A stretch of 64,000 nucleotides of DNA from the NCBI RefSeq assembly GCF_001613085.1, contig NZ_BDBR01000017.1:124001-188000 (forward strand). Direction: 5' to 3'. The DNA comes from Nocardia salmonicida NBRC 13393 (GTDB lineage: Bacteria > Actinomycetota > Actinomycetes > Mycobacteriales > Mycobacteriaceae). The notes under the pieces were generated by a model that saw only the letters and a program-made list of their open reading frames with translations, was not told the origin of the DNA and ran no database searches. Both the position numbers and the translations under genes were made by a program. Below, one piece after another: positions 42,483-51,680 of this stretch (position 1 is its first letter; each line of letters starts with the position of its first letter).

Positions 42483-42516
42483 GTCAGCCTCCCTCGCTCG
42501 AATTTGCTGGATCGGC

Positions 42517-43051
42517 CTAAGAAGGTCGGGCCTGCACGATCTCGCTGATCAAGGTCACGCCGTCGACGGTGCGCGTGGTCACCGTCTGAAATGCGATCCA
42601 GGTGTCGGGGTCGGCGCCGGGCTGGTGCTCGGTCACGGCCACCGACCACCACTGCGAATCCCCGGTGTCGGGCAGCGGCGAGATGCGCACGCAGTAGCGG
42701 GTGCCGGGGCGACAGCGTCGATCCCGGCCTGCAACCGGTGACCGATGACCGATTCGGGCGTGAGGAACTGTCGTGCCTGATCGGCAGAACGATCCGTGTA
42801 GTACGCGCTCTGGAAGCCCAGGATCGCGTTCGGCCCGCTGGTGGTGTCACCGGCGCCGGCCCGGTGACCAGGTCAGGGCTGCTAGCTTCCTCGCACCTGA
42901 ACGCGGTCGGCTGCGCGGTCCCGTCCGGGGCCATCGCCACCGCGAATGCTGCCAGCGCAGCAAGATCCGCCAGCGCAGCAGCCGCGATCCTTCGGTGGCG
43001 GTGCGAGCGTCTGTTTGTGGGAGTGGTTGTGGTGTCGAACTTCGCATTCAT
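42517..43051 (-). pseudogene. Secreted protein gene with two apparent frameshifts
   Basis: ATG 43051 follows GAAGGAA. The N-terminus has a signal-like segment and AFRCEEASSPDLVTGP. The reading then must change frame to give DTTSGPNAILGFQSAYYTDR and QARQFLTPESVIGHRLQAGI, and again to give TRYCVRISPLPDTGDSQWWS through VTLISEIVQARPS and TAG 42517-42519. Both changes fit loss of one base in GC runs, so the gene is either broken or the sequence contains errors. A secreted ~175-residue protein would result. Confidence 0.6.
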
Positions 43052-43205
43052 GGCGATAATTCCTTCGGTGTGAATCTCGCAGGTTCGGGGTGGCCCCGGT
43101 AGCCGCCGAGAAACGGCTGACCGGGGCCGCCTTGACTCGCAGGGCGTGACCGCGGTGAGGTGTCCGGGGTCTCACGGGTCGTCGGGTCAAGGCCATTCAG
43201 TTGGT

Positions 43206-43400
43206 TCAACCTCCGTCGCTCGAATCTGCTGCGTCGGTGACGAGTCCCCAGTCGACGAGATCCTGGATGTAGCTCTGCACCTCGTGGATTCGCTCGAGCA
43301 GGCGGCGGTCGATGTCGGCTTCGGCGCGGTCGGTCGCTCTGGGCACTTCCGTCGCGGGTAGTGCGCCGGGCGGATCTGTCGGAGTTGCGGAAGTGATCAC
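43206..43400 (-). CDS. Small acidic protein coupled to the exonuclease
   Basis: 64 residues from GTG 43400, overlapping the exonuclease stop as GTGA. The second half, DRRLLERIHEVQSYIQDLVDWG, is an amphipathic helix. No family recognised; the coupling suggests a partner of the exonuclease. Confidence 0.55.
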   Translation of the reverse strand: MITSATPTDPPGALPATEVPRATDRAEADIDRRLLERIHEVQSYIQDLVDWGLVTDAADSSDGG

Positions 43401-44011
43401 CACAGACCCGCCGGTTCCGGGGCCGCGATGCCCCAGTTGAGCGCTGAGGCCCGTACGAGCTGGTCCCATCCGTAGCCGCTGTCTTCAACCAACCTGGCCA
43501 ACAGCTGCCAGGTCGCCCAGGTGTCCCAGGCTGCGCGGTGCTGCCTTTGGCCGGGGATAGCGTGCCGGTCGAGCTGTGCGTGGCGAACGAGATCTTCCAG
43601 CGAGTATCCGCCGTACAAGTCCGGCCAGACAGCCTTGGCGAGCCGGACAGTGTCGATGACCATCTCCGGCCGCCACTCGGGTAGGTGCGCCGAGATCACA
43701 CGTCGATCACCATCTGCGTTGTGCGCCAAGAGAATCCGGTCGCCGAGCGCGACTTCGATCTCATCGGCGACCTCGGACCACGGCGGTGCGGTGAGCACGT
43801 CGGCGTTGGAGATGCCGTGGACGCGCTTGGTCACTATGGGCGTGATCGGAAGGGCGGGGCGGATGAGCCACGACCTGATTCCTTCGACTTCGGCCGCATC
43901 GCCGGCCAGAGGCAGCAGCGCGAGTTCGATGATCTCGGGCGGGGATTGGCCGTTGCCTTCGAGAACGCCGATGATGATGCCTCTACCGCGCAGAATGCTC
44001 GGGATGCGCAC
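43397..44011 (-). CDS. DnaQ-like (DEDD) 3'-5' exonuclease domain protein
   Basis: 204 residues from GTG 44011 behind GGAGACGG. Later exonuclease motifs are visible: LLAHNADGDRRVISAHL (Exo II) and HRAAWDTWATWQLL (Exo III, H..xxD). In Exo I the expected DxE reads GVLEGNG, so the first catalytic Asp seems replaced by Val. This may make it inactive or shift its role to binding. It belongs to a run of minus-strand element-type genes. Confidence 0.7.
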   Translation of the reverse strand: MRIPSILRGRGIIIGVLEGNGQSPPEIIELALLPLAGDAAEVEGIRSWLIRPALPITPIVTKRVHGISNADVLTAPPWSEVADEIEVALGDRILLAHNADGDRRVISAHLPEWRPEMVIDTVRLAKAVWPDLYGGYSLEDLVRHAQLDRHAIPGQRQHRAAWDTWATWQLLARLVEDSGYGWDQLVRASALNWGIAAPEPAGLW

Positions 44012-44064
44012 CGTCCGTCTCCTATATCCGGGTTGTGGCGAGTGCTGGTCGGCGTCGATGTCGG

Positions 44065-44550
44065 CTATGGCGGTGGCCAGCGGTCCGTTGGTTGCCAGAG
44101 TCGCAGGGCCACCGCGCGCTCCTCCCCGTCTGGATGTTCGTCTGATCGAGCAATGTCGGGACGGTGATGTCGGGGAGGAATGCTGGTGGTCGCCCCGTCG
44201 AATGAATGGACACGGCCGGAGGTCTCGTCGCACACGCGAGCGTGCCTGAGTAGTTCGCCGGGAACCTCGCCATGAAGATGGAAGAGGCCGGGAACGATCA
44301 CGACATGGGCGCGCGCGGCACGAATTGCCGCGATCAGATCGCCGATCGGGTCGGCGTCTTTCGGCGCCGATGAGGCGGTGCCGACATACTCCCAGCCGGC
44401 CCGCTCCGCGGCCCAGGCGAGAACTCCCGTATCCCAGGCGACGCCTGCGCCTTCGGCAGGGTCGATGACGTAGCCCAGTGCTCGCGTCGGTGCCGACCCG
44501 TCAGAGTCGATCATTGGCCGCTCGCTGTCTCGATCATGAGTCGGTGGCAC
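44065..44550 (-). CDS. Unknown protein resembling recombinase-associated element genes
   Basis: About 161 residues (start GTG 44550, ten bases after AGGAGG; GTG 44559 is too close to it). ALGYVIDPAEGAGVAWDTGV, AAIRAARAHVVIVPGLFHL and the spacing recall the N-terminal resolvase-like proteins common in Nocardia integrative elements, but the catalytic Ser is not evident. The C-terminal part is polar and disordered. Confidence 0.45.
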   Translation of the reverse strand: MPPTHDRDSERPMIDSDGSAPTRALGYVIDPAEGAGVAWDTGVLAWAAERAGWEYVGTASSAPKDADPIGDLIAAIRAARAHVVIVPGLFHLHGEVPGELLRHARVCDETSGRVHSFDGATTSIPPRHHRPDIARSDEHPDGEERAVALRLWQPTDRWPPP

Positions 44551-44555
44551 GCGAA

Positions 44556-44765
44556 TCACTCCTCCTGCATCCGGTGGCGGGCGGTGGCGGTGACGAAGTC
44601 CTGGCGGCGGTATCCGGTCCGCTGGCTGGCGGGCAGGCGCGCGTCGCGGCGGCCGAGTTCGGCCGCGTCACCGAAGGTGATGACCGCCAAGACACTCTCC
44701 GGGGTGCGGCGGGGCATGATCCGCAGTGGATCTCCGAGGTGGTAGAGCGAGGGTTCGGTCGTCAT
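44556..44765 (-). CDS. Small protein, 69 residues
   Basis: MTTEPSLYHLGDPLRIMPRR followed by TPESVLAVITFGDAAELGRR and a basic tail. Its end overlaps the start region of the next minus-strand gene. No family recognised. Confidence 0.45.
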   Translation of the reverse strand: MTTEPSLYHLGDPLRIMPRRTPESVLAVITFGDAAELGRRDARLPASQRTGYRRQDFVTATARHRMQEE

Positions 44766-44875
44766 GAGAACTCCGGGCGGGCTCGGATATGCGTTGTGTG
44801 CATAGTCAATTGGCGGTGATTGGCTTACGGTCGGGCTCGCGCTCAGTTCGAGTGCGTGTGAGAGAGGAGTTGGTT

Positions 44876-45322
44876 ATGGCTGTGGCCAGCATGGTGAGGC
44901 ACAAACTGATTGGCGATGTGCACTTGCTGCTCACCGACGACGAGGGACGAATTCTGTTCGGCCGGCGCGCGGGCACGGGATTTGCCGATGGCGCCTACCA
45001 CCCGCCGAGCGGCCATCTCGAAGCTGACGAATCCATCGTCGACGCGCTGGTTCGTGAAGCGATCGAGGAGGTCGGCGTCGAGATCGCCGCCGACGATGTC
45101 GAGTTCGTGCACGTCATGCACAACTCGTCCTCGGGCGGACGGGTAGCGTTCTTCTTCCGGGTCGCGCGGTGGCAAGGTGCGCCGGTGAACCTCGAGCCGG
45201 ACAAGTGCGATGCGCTCGAGTGGTTCTCAGTCGATGCGCTGCCTGCCGAGATGATCCCGTACTGCCGAGAAGCGTTGGATCGCATCGCTTCCGGGGAGGT
45301 CATTTCGCTGTACGGCTGGTAG
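44876..45322 (+). CDS. Nudix hydrolase
   Basis: 148 residues from ATG 44876 behind AGAGAGGAG. The Nudix box GHLEADESIVDALVREAIEEVGV matches GX5EX7REUXEEXGU across residues ~42-64, with the usual beta strands around it. It should hydrolyse a nucleoside diphosphate linked to another group using Mg2+. It sits between the element-type genes and the radical SAM operon and may belong to the latter module. Confidence 0.88.
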   Translation: MAVASMVRHKLIGDVHLLLTDDEGRILFGRRAGTGFADGAYHPPSGHLEADESIVDALVREAIEEVGVEIAADDVEFVHVMHNSSSGGRVAFFFRVARWQGAPVNLEPDKCDALEWFSVDALPAEMIPYCREALDRIASGEVISLYGW

Positions 45323-45387
45323 TAGGTGACGGTGGGGGCGCCGCCTCTCACTGCTCTCTCGACGACCCCACCGTTCCCCGGCCTTGC

Positions 45388-46041
45388 TCAGAGGAGGTTC
45401 CACTCACCGAGCAAGGCGACCAGCTCCTCGAGGCGCTGTGGCGACATACGCTTCTTCGCCGCGTCTTCGAGGGATTCCTTGGCGGCGCCGTACTGCCACC
45501 ACGACTTCCCGGTCTTGGCATCCATGACCAGGAACCGGTCGTTGATCGCGGGTCCGCGCAGCACAAGCGACACGGTGCCCGGCTCGGCGACCACAGCGTG
45601 GATGGCGCTGTGGTGCAGTGCGTAACTGGCGCCGACTTGCTCGTGGCGCACGTGGATGGCGCGCAGTGTGGAGACGTCGGTGTCCGAGTCGAGTTCGGTC
45701 GGGCTGTAGATCCGGTGCCGGTACTGGCCGCGCAGGATGTTGGCGGCGTAGGTCCAGCGGTGATTGTGCGGGCGGTCGATGTAGCCGGGCCCGAAGATGT
45801 GCAGCCGCAGTCGGATTCCGCTGTACGGGTCGTCATGCAGGACGATCTTGTCGAGGATGTCGTAGTGCTCGCATAGCGGTGTGAGGTCGGTGTTGTCGGG
45901 CAGCGCGTTGAGGGCTCGGCGCAGCAGGTACTTGGCTCCGGCGATCTGGTCGAATGCCTTCCTGGTCGCCGCGTCGACGGCTTCGACGTCGTTCCAGTCC
46001 ACCGCGCGTAAGGGCTCGATGATCGTTTCCATGGTGGTCAC
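45388..46041 (-). CDS. Cupin-type protein, cysteine dioxygenase-like
   Basis: 217 residues from GTG 46041, behind GGAG just after the radical SAM stop. The core RLHIFGPGYIDRPHNHRWTY with a later HHSAIHAVVAEPGTVSL gives the HxH...H pattern of a mononuclear-iron cupin. It may oxidise a product of the radical SAM enzyme. Third gene of a tightly packed operon. Confidence 0.7.
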   Translation of the reverse strand: MTTMETIIEPLRAVDWNDVEAVDAATRKAFDQIAGAKYLLRRALNALPDNTDLTPLCEHYDILDKIVLHDDPYSGIRLRLHIFGPGYIDRPHNHRWTYAANILRGQYRHRIYSPTELDSDTDVSTLRAIHVRHEQVGASYALHHSAIHAVVAEPGTVSLVLRGPAINDRFLVMDAKTGKSWWQYGAAKESLEDAAKKRMSPQRLEELVALLGEWNLL

Positions 46042-46050
46042 GGTGTTCTC

Positions 46051-47226
46051 CTATTCCGGTTTGGCGCTGGACTTCCACAGTCGGCAGACGGGCACGATGT
46101 CGGGGTACGCCTCGCAGGACGATTCGCCCATGACGACCTTCTCGGCGGGGCAGCCGCCCAGGCACGCAGTGGCCTTGCACCCGCCGCAGGCACTATTCGT
46201 CAGCGGGAGGGTGAACAGGTCGAACTCGTTGCCGGAGGTGTCACGGTTGATGAGGACTTGCCCGTCCTGCATCTTCGCGAAGTACATGTCGGTGTCGAAC
46301 AGGTAGCTGCAGATGTAGGCGCGACCGTCCGGGAAGACCGAGATCCGGTCCAGGGTCCGGCCGATGCAGCCCTGGTAGCCCTCGTCGGCGTAGCGGCTCA
46401 TCTGGTCAACGCGCGCGTAGGTCGGCTGGAACCACACGCGCGTTTTGTAGTTGGGTGCGATCTGTTCGAGCCGGTGGCAGAAGTCGACCCACTCCGGTGG
46501 GGTCATGGCCATCTCGGCGTTGCCGTGTCCGGTGCCGATGGTCGAGAAGACGTGGAACTTCACCAGGCTCGCGCCGATCTCGTCGGCGATGGCGAGCAGG
46601 CGCAGCACGTCGCCCTCGTTGGCCTTGTTGACCGTGCAGATGATGCGGGTGTCGAATCCTCGCTCGCACAGCTCGGTGCTGGTCTCCATCGCCTGCTCGA
46701 ACGTTCCTTCGCCGCGGACCGAGTCGTGGGTCGCGGCGCTGCCGCCGTCCATGCTGACCTGGACGTAGGCGAAGTCGGCGGGGGTGAGCTGGGCGAACTT
46801 CTTCCGGGCGAACTTCTGGGCGTTGGTGGTGGTGATGACGTGCTGGTAGCCGATCGTGCGGGCCGCTTTGATGGCATCGACGTACCACGGGTGCAAGGTC
46901 GGTTCGCCGCCGAGGATGGTCAGCTTGTCGCTGCCGAGTTGGCGCCAGGTGGTCAGGGTGTCGGTGATCTGCTGAGGCGTCATCTTCAACGCGCGCTCAA
47001 GGCGTTCGCCCATGTAGCAGTGGTCGCACCGCAGCTGGCAGGCTTCGGTGATGTACAGGTACAGGTTGCGGAAGCGGCCGTAGGCGACTTTGTCGACGCG
47101 GCTCGGTTCGGGCTGAGTGATGTTGCGCGGCATTCTGGCGTGCCCATATGTCTCAAGGCCGTAGGTCTCGGGTCGGAACGGCCGGACAGCGGGGAAGGGC
47201 AACGGTGTGGTGCTCGAAGTGGTCAC
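46051..47226 (-). CDS. Radical SAM/SPASM-type enzyme
   Basis: 391 residues from GTG 47226, overlapping the kinase stop as GTGA. The SAM cluster motif CQLRCDHC (CxxxCxxC) is near residue 60, followed by TILGGEPTLHP and an SAM fold. The C-terminus has a SPASM-like cysteine set (GCIGRTL, AYICSYLF, CGGCKATACLGGCPAE, SSCEAYPDIVPVC) for auxiliary Fe-S clusters. Such enzymes modify peptides or small molecules by radical chemistry. No precursor peptide gene is obvious nearby. Confidence 0.88.
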   Translation of the reverse strand: MTTSSTTPLPFPAVRPFRPETYGLETYGHARMPRNITQPEPSRVDKVAYGRFRNLYLYITEACQLRCDHCYMGERLERALKMTPQQITDTLTTWRQLGSDKLTILGGEPTLHPWYVDAIKAARTIGYQHVITTTNAQKFARKKFAQLTPADFAYVQVSMDGGSAATHDSVRGEGTFEQAMETSTELCERGFDTRIICTVNKANEGDVLRLLAIADEIGASLVKFHVFSTIGTGHGNAEMAMTPPEWVDFCHRLEQIAPNYKTRVWFQPTYARVDQMSRYADEGYQGCIGRTLDRISVFPDGRAYICSYLFDTDMYFAKMQDGQVLINRDTSGNEFDLFTLPLTNSACGGCKATACLGGCPAEKVVMGESSCEAYPDIVPVCRLWKSSAKPE

Positions 47227-47909
47227 GCTGTTTTGCTCCTTGCGATCAGCAACGGTTCGACGATGCTGGCTACTGCGGGTGCCGGGGCGGCAGCGTCGAG
47301 CGTGTTGGTGGCGATGCCAGCGTTGTCGAATGCGGCGCGCACCCGGTCGACGGTGTCGTGGTGGCGTCGACTGCGGGCGGCGAACAGTGTTGGTGCGTCG
47401 CCGCGGCGAGGGTGCAGGAGCGCATTGCAGTTCACACAGACCCAGCCGCCGACCTTCGATGGAGTTGCCGGAATGCGCGGGTCTGCTGCCGGATCGTGCT
47501 CGCATCGGTGGCAAACTCGGCGCTTCTGTGCCCGCCTCCGGCGAGCCTTCGCATCGAGCACGAGTTCGATCGGCTCGACCGAGCAGCCCGGCGCACAGGA
47601 CGAGATGATGTCCAACAGCGTGTCGACCTGCTCGCCGGTGCCGGGGTAGTTGTCCATGAGGACGGTATGAATCCGGGGGTCCGCGACTACCGTCTCCACG
47701 TAGACGCGGACGGCCGGGGCGACGACTGCTTCATCGATCCATCCGAGGTGTCGCGGACCGCCGCTGGCGGTCGCTCGTACGACTTCGGCCGGTACGTGTT
47801 CGCGCAGCCGAAACACGTGTCGGTCGGGATCTTTTCCGAGTGCGAGCGTCAGTGTGGTCTTGCCAGACGATGGTGGACCGAGGATCGGAACCACGAGTGA
47901 TAGCGCCAT
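47223..47909 (-). CDS. P-loop nucleotide kinase with a zinc-ribbon insert
   Basis: 228 residues from ATG 47909 behind GGAAGGGG. Walker A GPPSSGKTTL, an LMDNYPGTGEQ segment, and a Cys4 insert (CHRC...CVNC) placed like the zinc LID of Gram-positive adenylate kinases. It should phosphorylate a nucleotide or small substrate. First gene of the kinase-radical SAM-cupin operon, divergent from the XRE gene at 48072. Confidence 0.75.
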   Translation of the reverse strand: MALSLVVPILGPPSSGKTTLTLALGKDPDRHVFRLREHVPAEVVRATASGGPRHLGWIDEAVVAPAVRVYVETVVADPRIHTVLMDNYPGTGEQVDTLLDIISSCAPGCSVEPIELVLDAKARRRRAQKRRVCHRCEHDPAADPRIPATPSKVGGWVCVNCNALLHPRRGDAPTLFAARSRRHHDTVDRVRAAFDNAGIATNTLDAAAPAPAVASIVEPLLIARSKTA

Positions 47910-48020
47910 GTCGCCCCTTCCGCAGAGTTCGTAACGGACAAACCGACAATGACGGCGATGGGCACCAAATGGCTATACGCGCAACGAATATCGGCCGGCT
48001 GCGGATATGCAGCGCTCGTA

Positions 48021-48478
48021 TATGCGCTGGGTACCGGCGGTGGTAGCGTCTGAAAAACCGTTGGGGACAGCATGATCGCGGGAGCGAGGCGAATGATGCC
48101 GACGACCGAGGACGGGCGCGACTGCACGATGTGCGGAAGCCTATTGAGCCGATTCAATTCCGGTGTCGCGTGCGGCAGGTGCGCGCGAACAGCACCGGCC
48201 GTGGGCGCGCCCGTGATGTCCGCCGCCTTCTGGGCTAGCGACCATATGCGGGATGCACTGGCGTCCTGGCACATCGGCCGGGTGATCTACGCCTGGCGAA
48301 CACACCCCATGCACGAGACCACGATCAGCCAGCTCGACGTCGCGAACTGGCTCGACGTCGCGCAGGCTACCTTGAGCCGAATCGAGACCGGCGATGCCCC
48401 CGAAGCGCTGTCCAAGCTGGTCAAATGGGCGACCCTACTGCACATCCCCGAGGAACTACTGTGGTTCCAACTCCCACG
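48021..48478 (+). repeat. 458-bp direct repeat, copy 1 (promoter plus XRE N-terminus)
   Basis: Aligns without gaps at an offset of 2,190 bp with 50211-50668, including GCGTCTGAAAAACCGTTGGG, the start codon and the first ~135 codons of the regulator gene. Confidence 0.85.
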
Positions 48479-49607
48479 AATGGATGCCGCTGCCGAAGTA
48501 GACCGTCGACAGTTGCTCATTCTCGCGACATCGGCCGTCGCGGCGGCAACCGCAGACGATCTTCTGCCCCGACGTTCGCCAGGCCAGAGCTCACTGAGCG
48601 TGCCAGCAAACGCGGTCGAGGCTGACGAATTCGACGCCTCGGTTCCTGACATCGAAACCGCATTCTGGGCCGCCGGGAATGTCGAACACGATGGACCTGT
48701 ACGCGAGATCGCCGAACTAGTGGCACTGGGTAGGCGTATCACCAAACTCCAAATGGCCTGTGACTATGCAACACTCGGACCACAATTGGCACCATTGATC
48801 ACCGAGCTGTACCGACAGGCGCACAGCGGAAGATCCGCCGATCGCAGTCTCGCGTGGGACGCCTTGGCCCAAGTCGCCTCTGAGACCTCGGTGGCGATGC
48901 GCGCCCGCGGCTACCTCGCGGTTGCGTGGTCAGCCGCACTGGCCGCAGAGTCGGCCGCGCGACGAATCGACAGTCGACAAGGCATCGCCTCCGGGGCGTA
49001 CGTACGCAGCCAGGTGCTCCTGGCGAGACCGAAATCGTTGAAGGAAGCCCTGGATTGCGCTGTTCGCGCCGCCACCTTCGTCGGACCGGACGCCACCACC
49101 GCGCCCGAGATCCAAACCGTGGGAATGCTGCACCTGCAAGCGGCGCTGGTGACCGCGACCATGGGAGGAAACCCACACGACCACCTGGGCCAGGCGGCTG
49201 AGTACGCAGCACGACTCGATCGTTCGGTTGCCGACGATCCGACGACGATCGTCGGCAACGTCTCGTTCGGCTCGGCGAATGTTGCGCTGTGGAACATGAC
49301 GGTGGCGATGGAGCACTCACCGGAGCGGGTGCTCGACCTCGCTCGCCGGCTCAATCCCAGATCGTTGCCGACTGTCGGCCGGGCCGCGCAGTACTTCGTC
49401 GAGGTTGGCCGTGCTGCGGCTGCGCGCGACGACCACGTCATGTCCCTCGAAGCGCTGCTGCGCGCCGAGCACATCGCACCTCACGAAGTGCGCAAGATGT
49501 CGACGGTGCACGAGCTGGTGGGCGACATGATGGTCAAGGCAGGGCGCGAGCTCATCACCGGCGATCTCGGCAAGCTCGCTTCACGGGTTGGAGCGGTGCC
49601 TCGATAG
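48072..49607 (+). CDS. XRE-family regulator with zinc ribbon and TPR-like sensor, copy 1
   Basis: 511 residues. A short CxxC...CxxC ribbon (CTMCG, CGRC) precedes an XRE-type HTH (WLDVAQATLSRIETGDAP). The long C-terminal helical region resembles the TPR domains of actinobacterial XRE sensors. The first ~135 codons and the promoter are nearly identical to those of the gene at 50262, while the sensor halves are different. Divergent from the kinase-radical SAM-cupin operon, so a likely regulator of it. Confidence 0.8.
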   Translation: MIAGARRMMPTTEDGRDCTMCGSLLSRFNSGVACGRCARTAPAVGAPVMSAAFWASDHMRDALASWHIGRVIYAWRTHPMHETTISQLDVANWLDVAQATLSRIETGDAPEALSKLVKWATLLHIPEELLWFQLPRMDAAAEVDRRQLLILATSAVAAATADDLLPRRSPGQSSLSVPANAVEADEFDASVPDIETAFWAAGNVEHDGPVREIAELVALGRRITKLQMACDYATLGPQLAPLITELYRQAHSGRSADRSLAWDALAQVASETSVAMRARGYLAVAWSAALAAESAARRIDSRQGIASGAYVRSQVLLARPKSLKEALDCAVRAATFVGPDATTAPEIQTVGMLHLQAALVTATMGGNPHDHLGQAAEYAARLDRSVADDPTTIVGNVSFGSANVALWNMTVAMEHSPERVLDLARRLNPRSLPTVGRAAQYFVEVGRAAAARDDHVMSLEALLRAEHIAPHEVRKMSTVHELVGDMMVKAGRELITGDLGKLASRVGAVPR

Positions 49608-49646
49608 GCGAAGACTTGTCGGATATTGCCTGCCATGATGGGGGGC

Positions 49647-50141
49647 ATGAGTGAGCGCACGAGGGTTCTGTACGCGATCGTAACGGGGGCCGGTGGGGCC
49701 GAGGGGGTCGGGGAACTGGTGGCTCTAGCGCAGGCCGACGGCTGGGAGGTGTGTGTTCTCGCGTCCCCCAATGGTGCTCGGTTTATCGACGTCGAGGCGC
49801 TGGAAGTCCAGACAGGTTACCCCGTTCGTTCAGAGTTCAAGGCGCCGGGAACCAAGGACTTGCTTCCATTTCCCGACGCGGTCATTGTGGCACCGCTGAC
49901 CACGTCCTCGATGGCGAAATGGGCAGCGGGAATCGGGGATACGTTGCCGCTCGCGTTGCTCGTCGAAACGGTCGGCGGCGGATTGCCCGTGGTGGCGGTA
50001 CCTCATGCGCGGGCGACACAATTTGAGTTTCCAGCGGTAGCTGCTGCGCTGGCGAATCTCGCTGAGTGGGGTGTGCGCTTCGTCCGGGTCAACGAGGGCG
50101 ACCCGGTTCCATGGGCCGGCGCGCTGAAGAGTCTCGACTGA
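49647..50141 (+). CDS. HFCD-type flavoprotein
   Basis: 164 residues from ATG 49647 behind GGGGGG; an upstream ATG at 49626 is less likely. Rossmann-like VLYAIVTGAGGAEGVGEL, APLTTSSMAKWAAGIGDTL (PxxTxNxxxK-type) and the LALLVETVGGGLPVV segment match the phosphopantothenoylcysteine decarboxylase/HFCD family, which use FMN to decarboxylate C-terminal or free cysteine groups. Here it lies between two XRE genes, in a module with a radical SAM enzyme. Confidence 0.7.
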   Translation: MSERTRVLYAIVTGAGGAEGVGELVALAQADGWEVCVLASPNGARFIDVEALEVQTGYPVRSEFKAPGTKDLLPFPDAVIVAPLTTSSMAKWAAGIGDTLPLALLVETVGGGLPVVAVPHARATQFEFPAVAAALANLAEWGVRFVRVNEGDPVPWAGALKSLD

Positions 50142-50210
50142 CGCCTCGCTGGTCGCGCCTCCCTGCGCAACACATTTGAGGTGTCCCTTACGAATAGCAC
50201 CAGATGTCAA

Positions 50211-50668
50211 TACGCGCTGGGTATCGGTGGTGGTACCGTCTGAAAAACCGTTGGGGACAGCATGATCGCTGGAGCGGGGCGGATGACGCGAACGAGCGAG
50301 GACGGGCGCGACTGCACGGGTTGCGGAAGCCGATTGAGCCGATTCAACACCGGCACATCGTGCGGCAGTTGCGCGCGATCAGCACCGGCTGTCGGCGCGC
50401 CGGTGATGTCGGCTGAGTTCTGGGCTAGCGACCATATGCGGGATGCACTGGCGTCCTGGCACATCGGCCGGGTGATCTACGCCTGGCGAACACACCCCAT
50501 GCACGAGACCACGATCGCCCAGCTCGACGTCGCGAACTGGCTCGACGTCGCGCAGGCTACCTTGAGCCGAATCGAGACCGGCGATGCCCCCGAAGCGTTG
50601 TCCAAGCTGGTCAAATGGGCGACCCTACTGCACATCCCCGAGGAACTGCTGTGGTTTCGACTCCCACG
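50211..50668 (+). repeat. 458-bp direct repeat, copy 2
   Basis: Gapless match to 48021-48478. Recombination between the copies would delete the flavoprotein gene and make a hybrid regulator. Confidence 0.85.
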
Positions 50669-51680
50669 CAGGGCTACGGTGGACGACGTGGACCGCCAAG
50701 GATTTCTGCGGGCAGCCGCAGCAACCGCCGCCAGCGCCATAGCGTCTCCGTCCAGCATGTTGCGCCTGCTGGACGAGGCCAGAGCCACGCCAATACCTTC
50801 ACGAGTCGGCCCAGTTGAGATCGCGCAAATCCGGGACGCTGCAACTCTTTTCGCGCGATGGGACGCCGAGTACGGCGGCGCGCTCGTGCGAGATGTCGTG
50901 ACGACTCAACTACGCATCGCCGAGGGTTATCTGCACGCCGACTGCGCCCCAGCCGACCGAGCAGACTTGGAGTTCGCCGTCGGAACGCTGGCGCACACCA
51001 GCGCCTTCGTGGCATTCGACGCCTGCATACACTCGGACGCCACGGAGGCGTTCGAACTCGCGCGAAAATGCGCGAAAGACGCCGGCGCCGTCCACCTGCA
51101 CGCGAAGGTCTTGTCCTCGATGGCCCGCCACGCCATCTGGACCGGTCGGATTTACGACGGCGTGGGACACATCCAGGAGGCACTCGCCTTGGCGCCACAA
51201 CTCACTGCAACAGAGCGAGCAATGCTGTGCACCACCGAAGCTCGCGTCCGAGCGAAGCTGGGCGACATACAGGGGGTGCTCACCGCAGTCGGCAACGCAG
51301 ATGAGCATTTCACCAACTCCTCACCAGACAACGATCCGGTCTGGATGCACTACTACGACCACGCTCAGCACGCGGGCGATACCGGTCACGCGCTATTTGA
51401 CATCGCGATACATGGCAGTTTCGTCAGCGAGGCGCGGACTCGGCTTTCCACCGCGGTCCAAGGCCATACCGATCTGGCGGCACGATCCCGCACGATGTCG
51501 TCGATCAAGCTGGCGTCACTGGTTATGGCAACCGGCGACCCGGACGAGGCTAAGTCGATTGGGTCGGCTGCGCTCACGGGCGCGAACGCGCTGCACTCGC
51601 GGCGTGCGGCCGAGGACGTCCAAGAGCTCCACGGCTACGCCGATCAAGCAGGCGTACGCGTGACGGCGACAACCGCGTGA
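50262..51680 (+). CDS. XRE-family regulator with TPR-like sensor, copy 2
   Basis: 472 residues. Same ribbon and HTH as copy 1 (CTGCG, CGSC; WLDVAQATLSRIETGDAP), different C-terminal helical sensor (GRIYDGVGHIQEALALAPQL, TPR-like). Its TGA overlaps the GTG of the phosphotransferase gene (GTGA), so the two are co-translated. The duplicated HTH implies both regulators read the same operator while sensing different signals. Confidence 0.8.
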   Translation: MIAGAGRMTRTSEDGRDCTGCGSRLSRFNTGTSCGSCARSAPAVGAPVMSAEFWASDHMRDALASWHIGRVIYAWRTHPMHETTIAQLDVANWLDVAQATLSRIETGDAPEALSKLVKWATLLHIPEELLWFRLPRRATVDDVDRQGFLRAAAATAASAIASPSSMLRLLDEARATPIPSRVGPVEIAQIRDAATLFARWDAEYGGALVRDVVTTQLRIAEGYLHADCAPADRADLEFAVGTLAHTSAFVAFDACIHSDATEAFELARKCAKDAGAVHLHAKVLSSMARHAIWTGRIYDGVGHIQEALALAPQLTATERAMLCTTEARVRAKLGDIQGVLTAVGNADEHFTNSSPDNDPVWMHYYDHAQHAGDTGHALFDIAIHGSFVSEARTRLSTAVQGHTDLAARSRTMSSIKLASLVMATGDPDEAKSIGSAALTGANALHSRRAAEDVQELHGYADQAGVRVTATTA

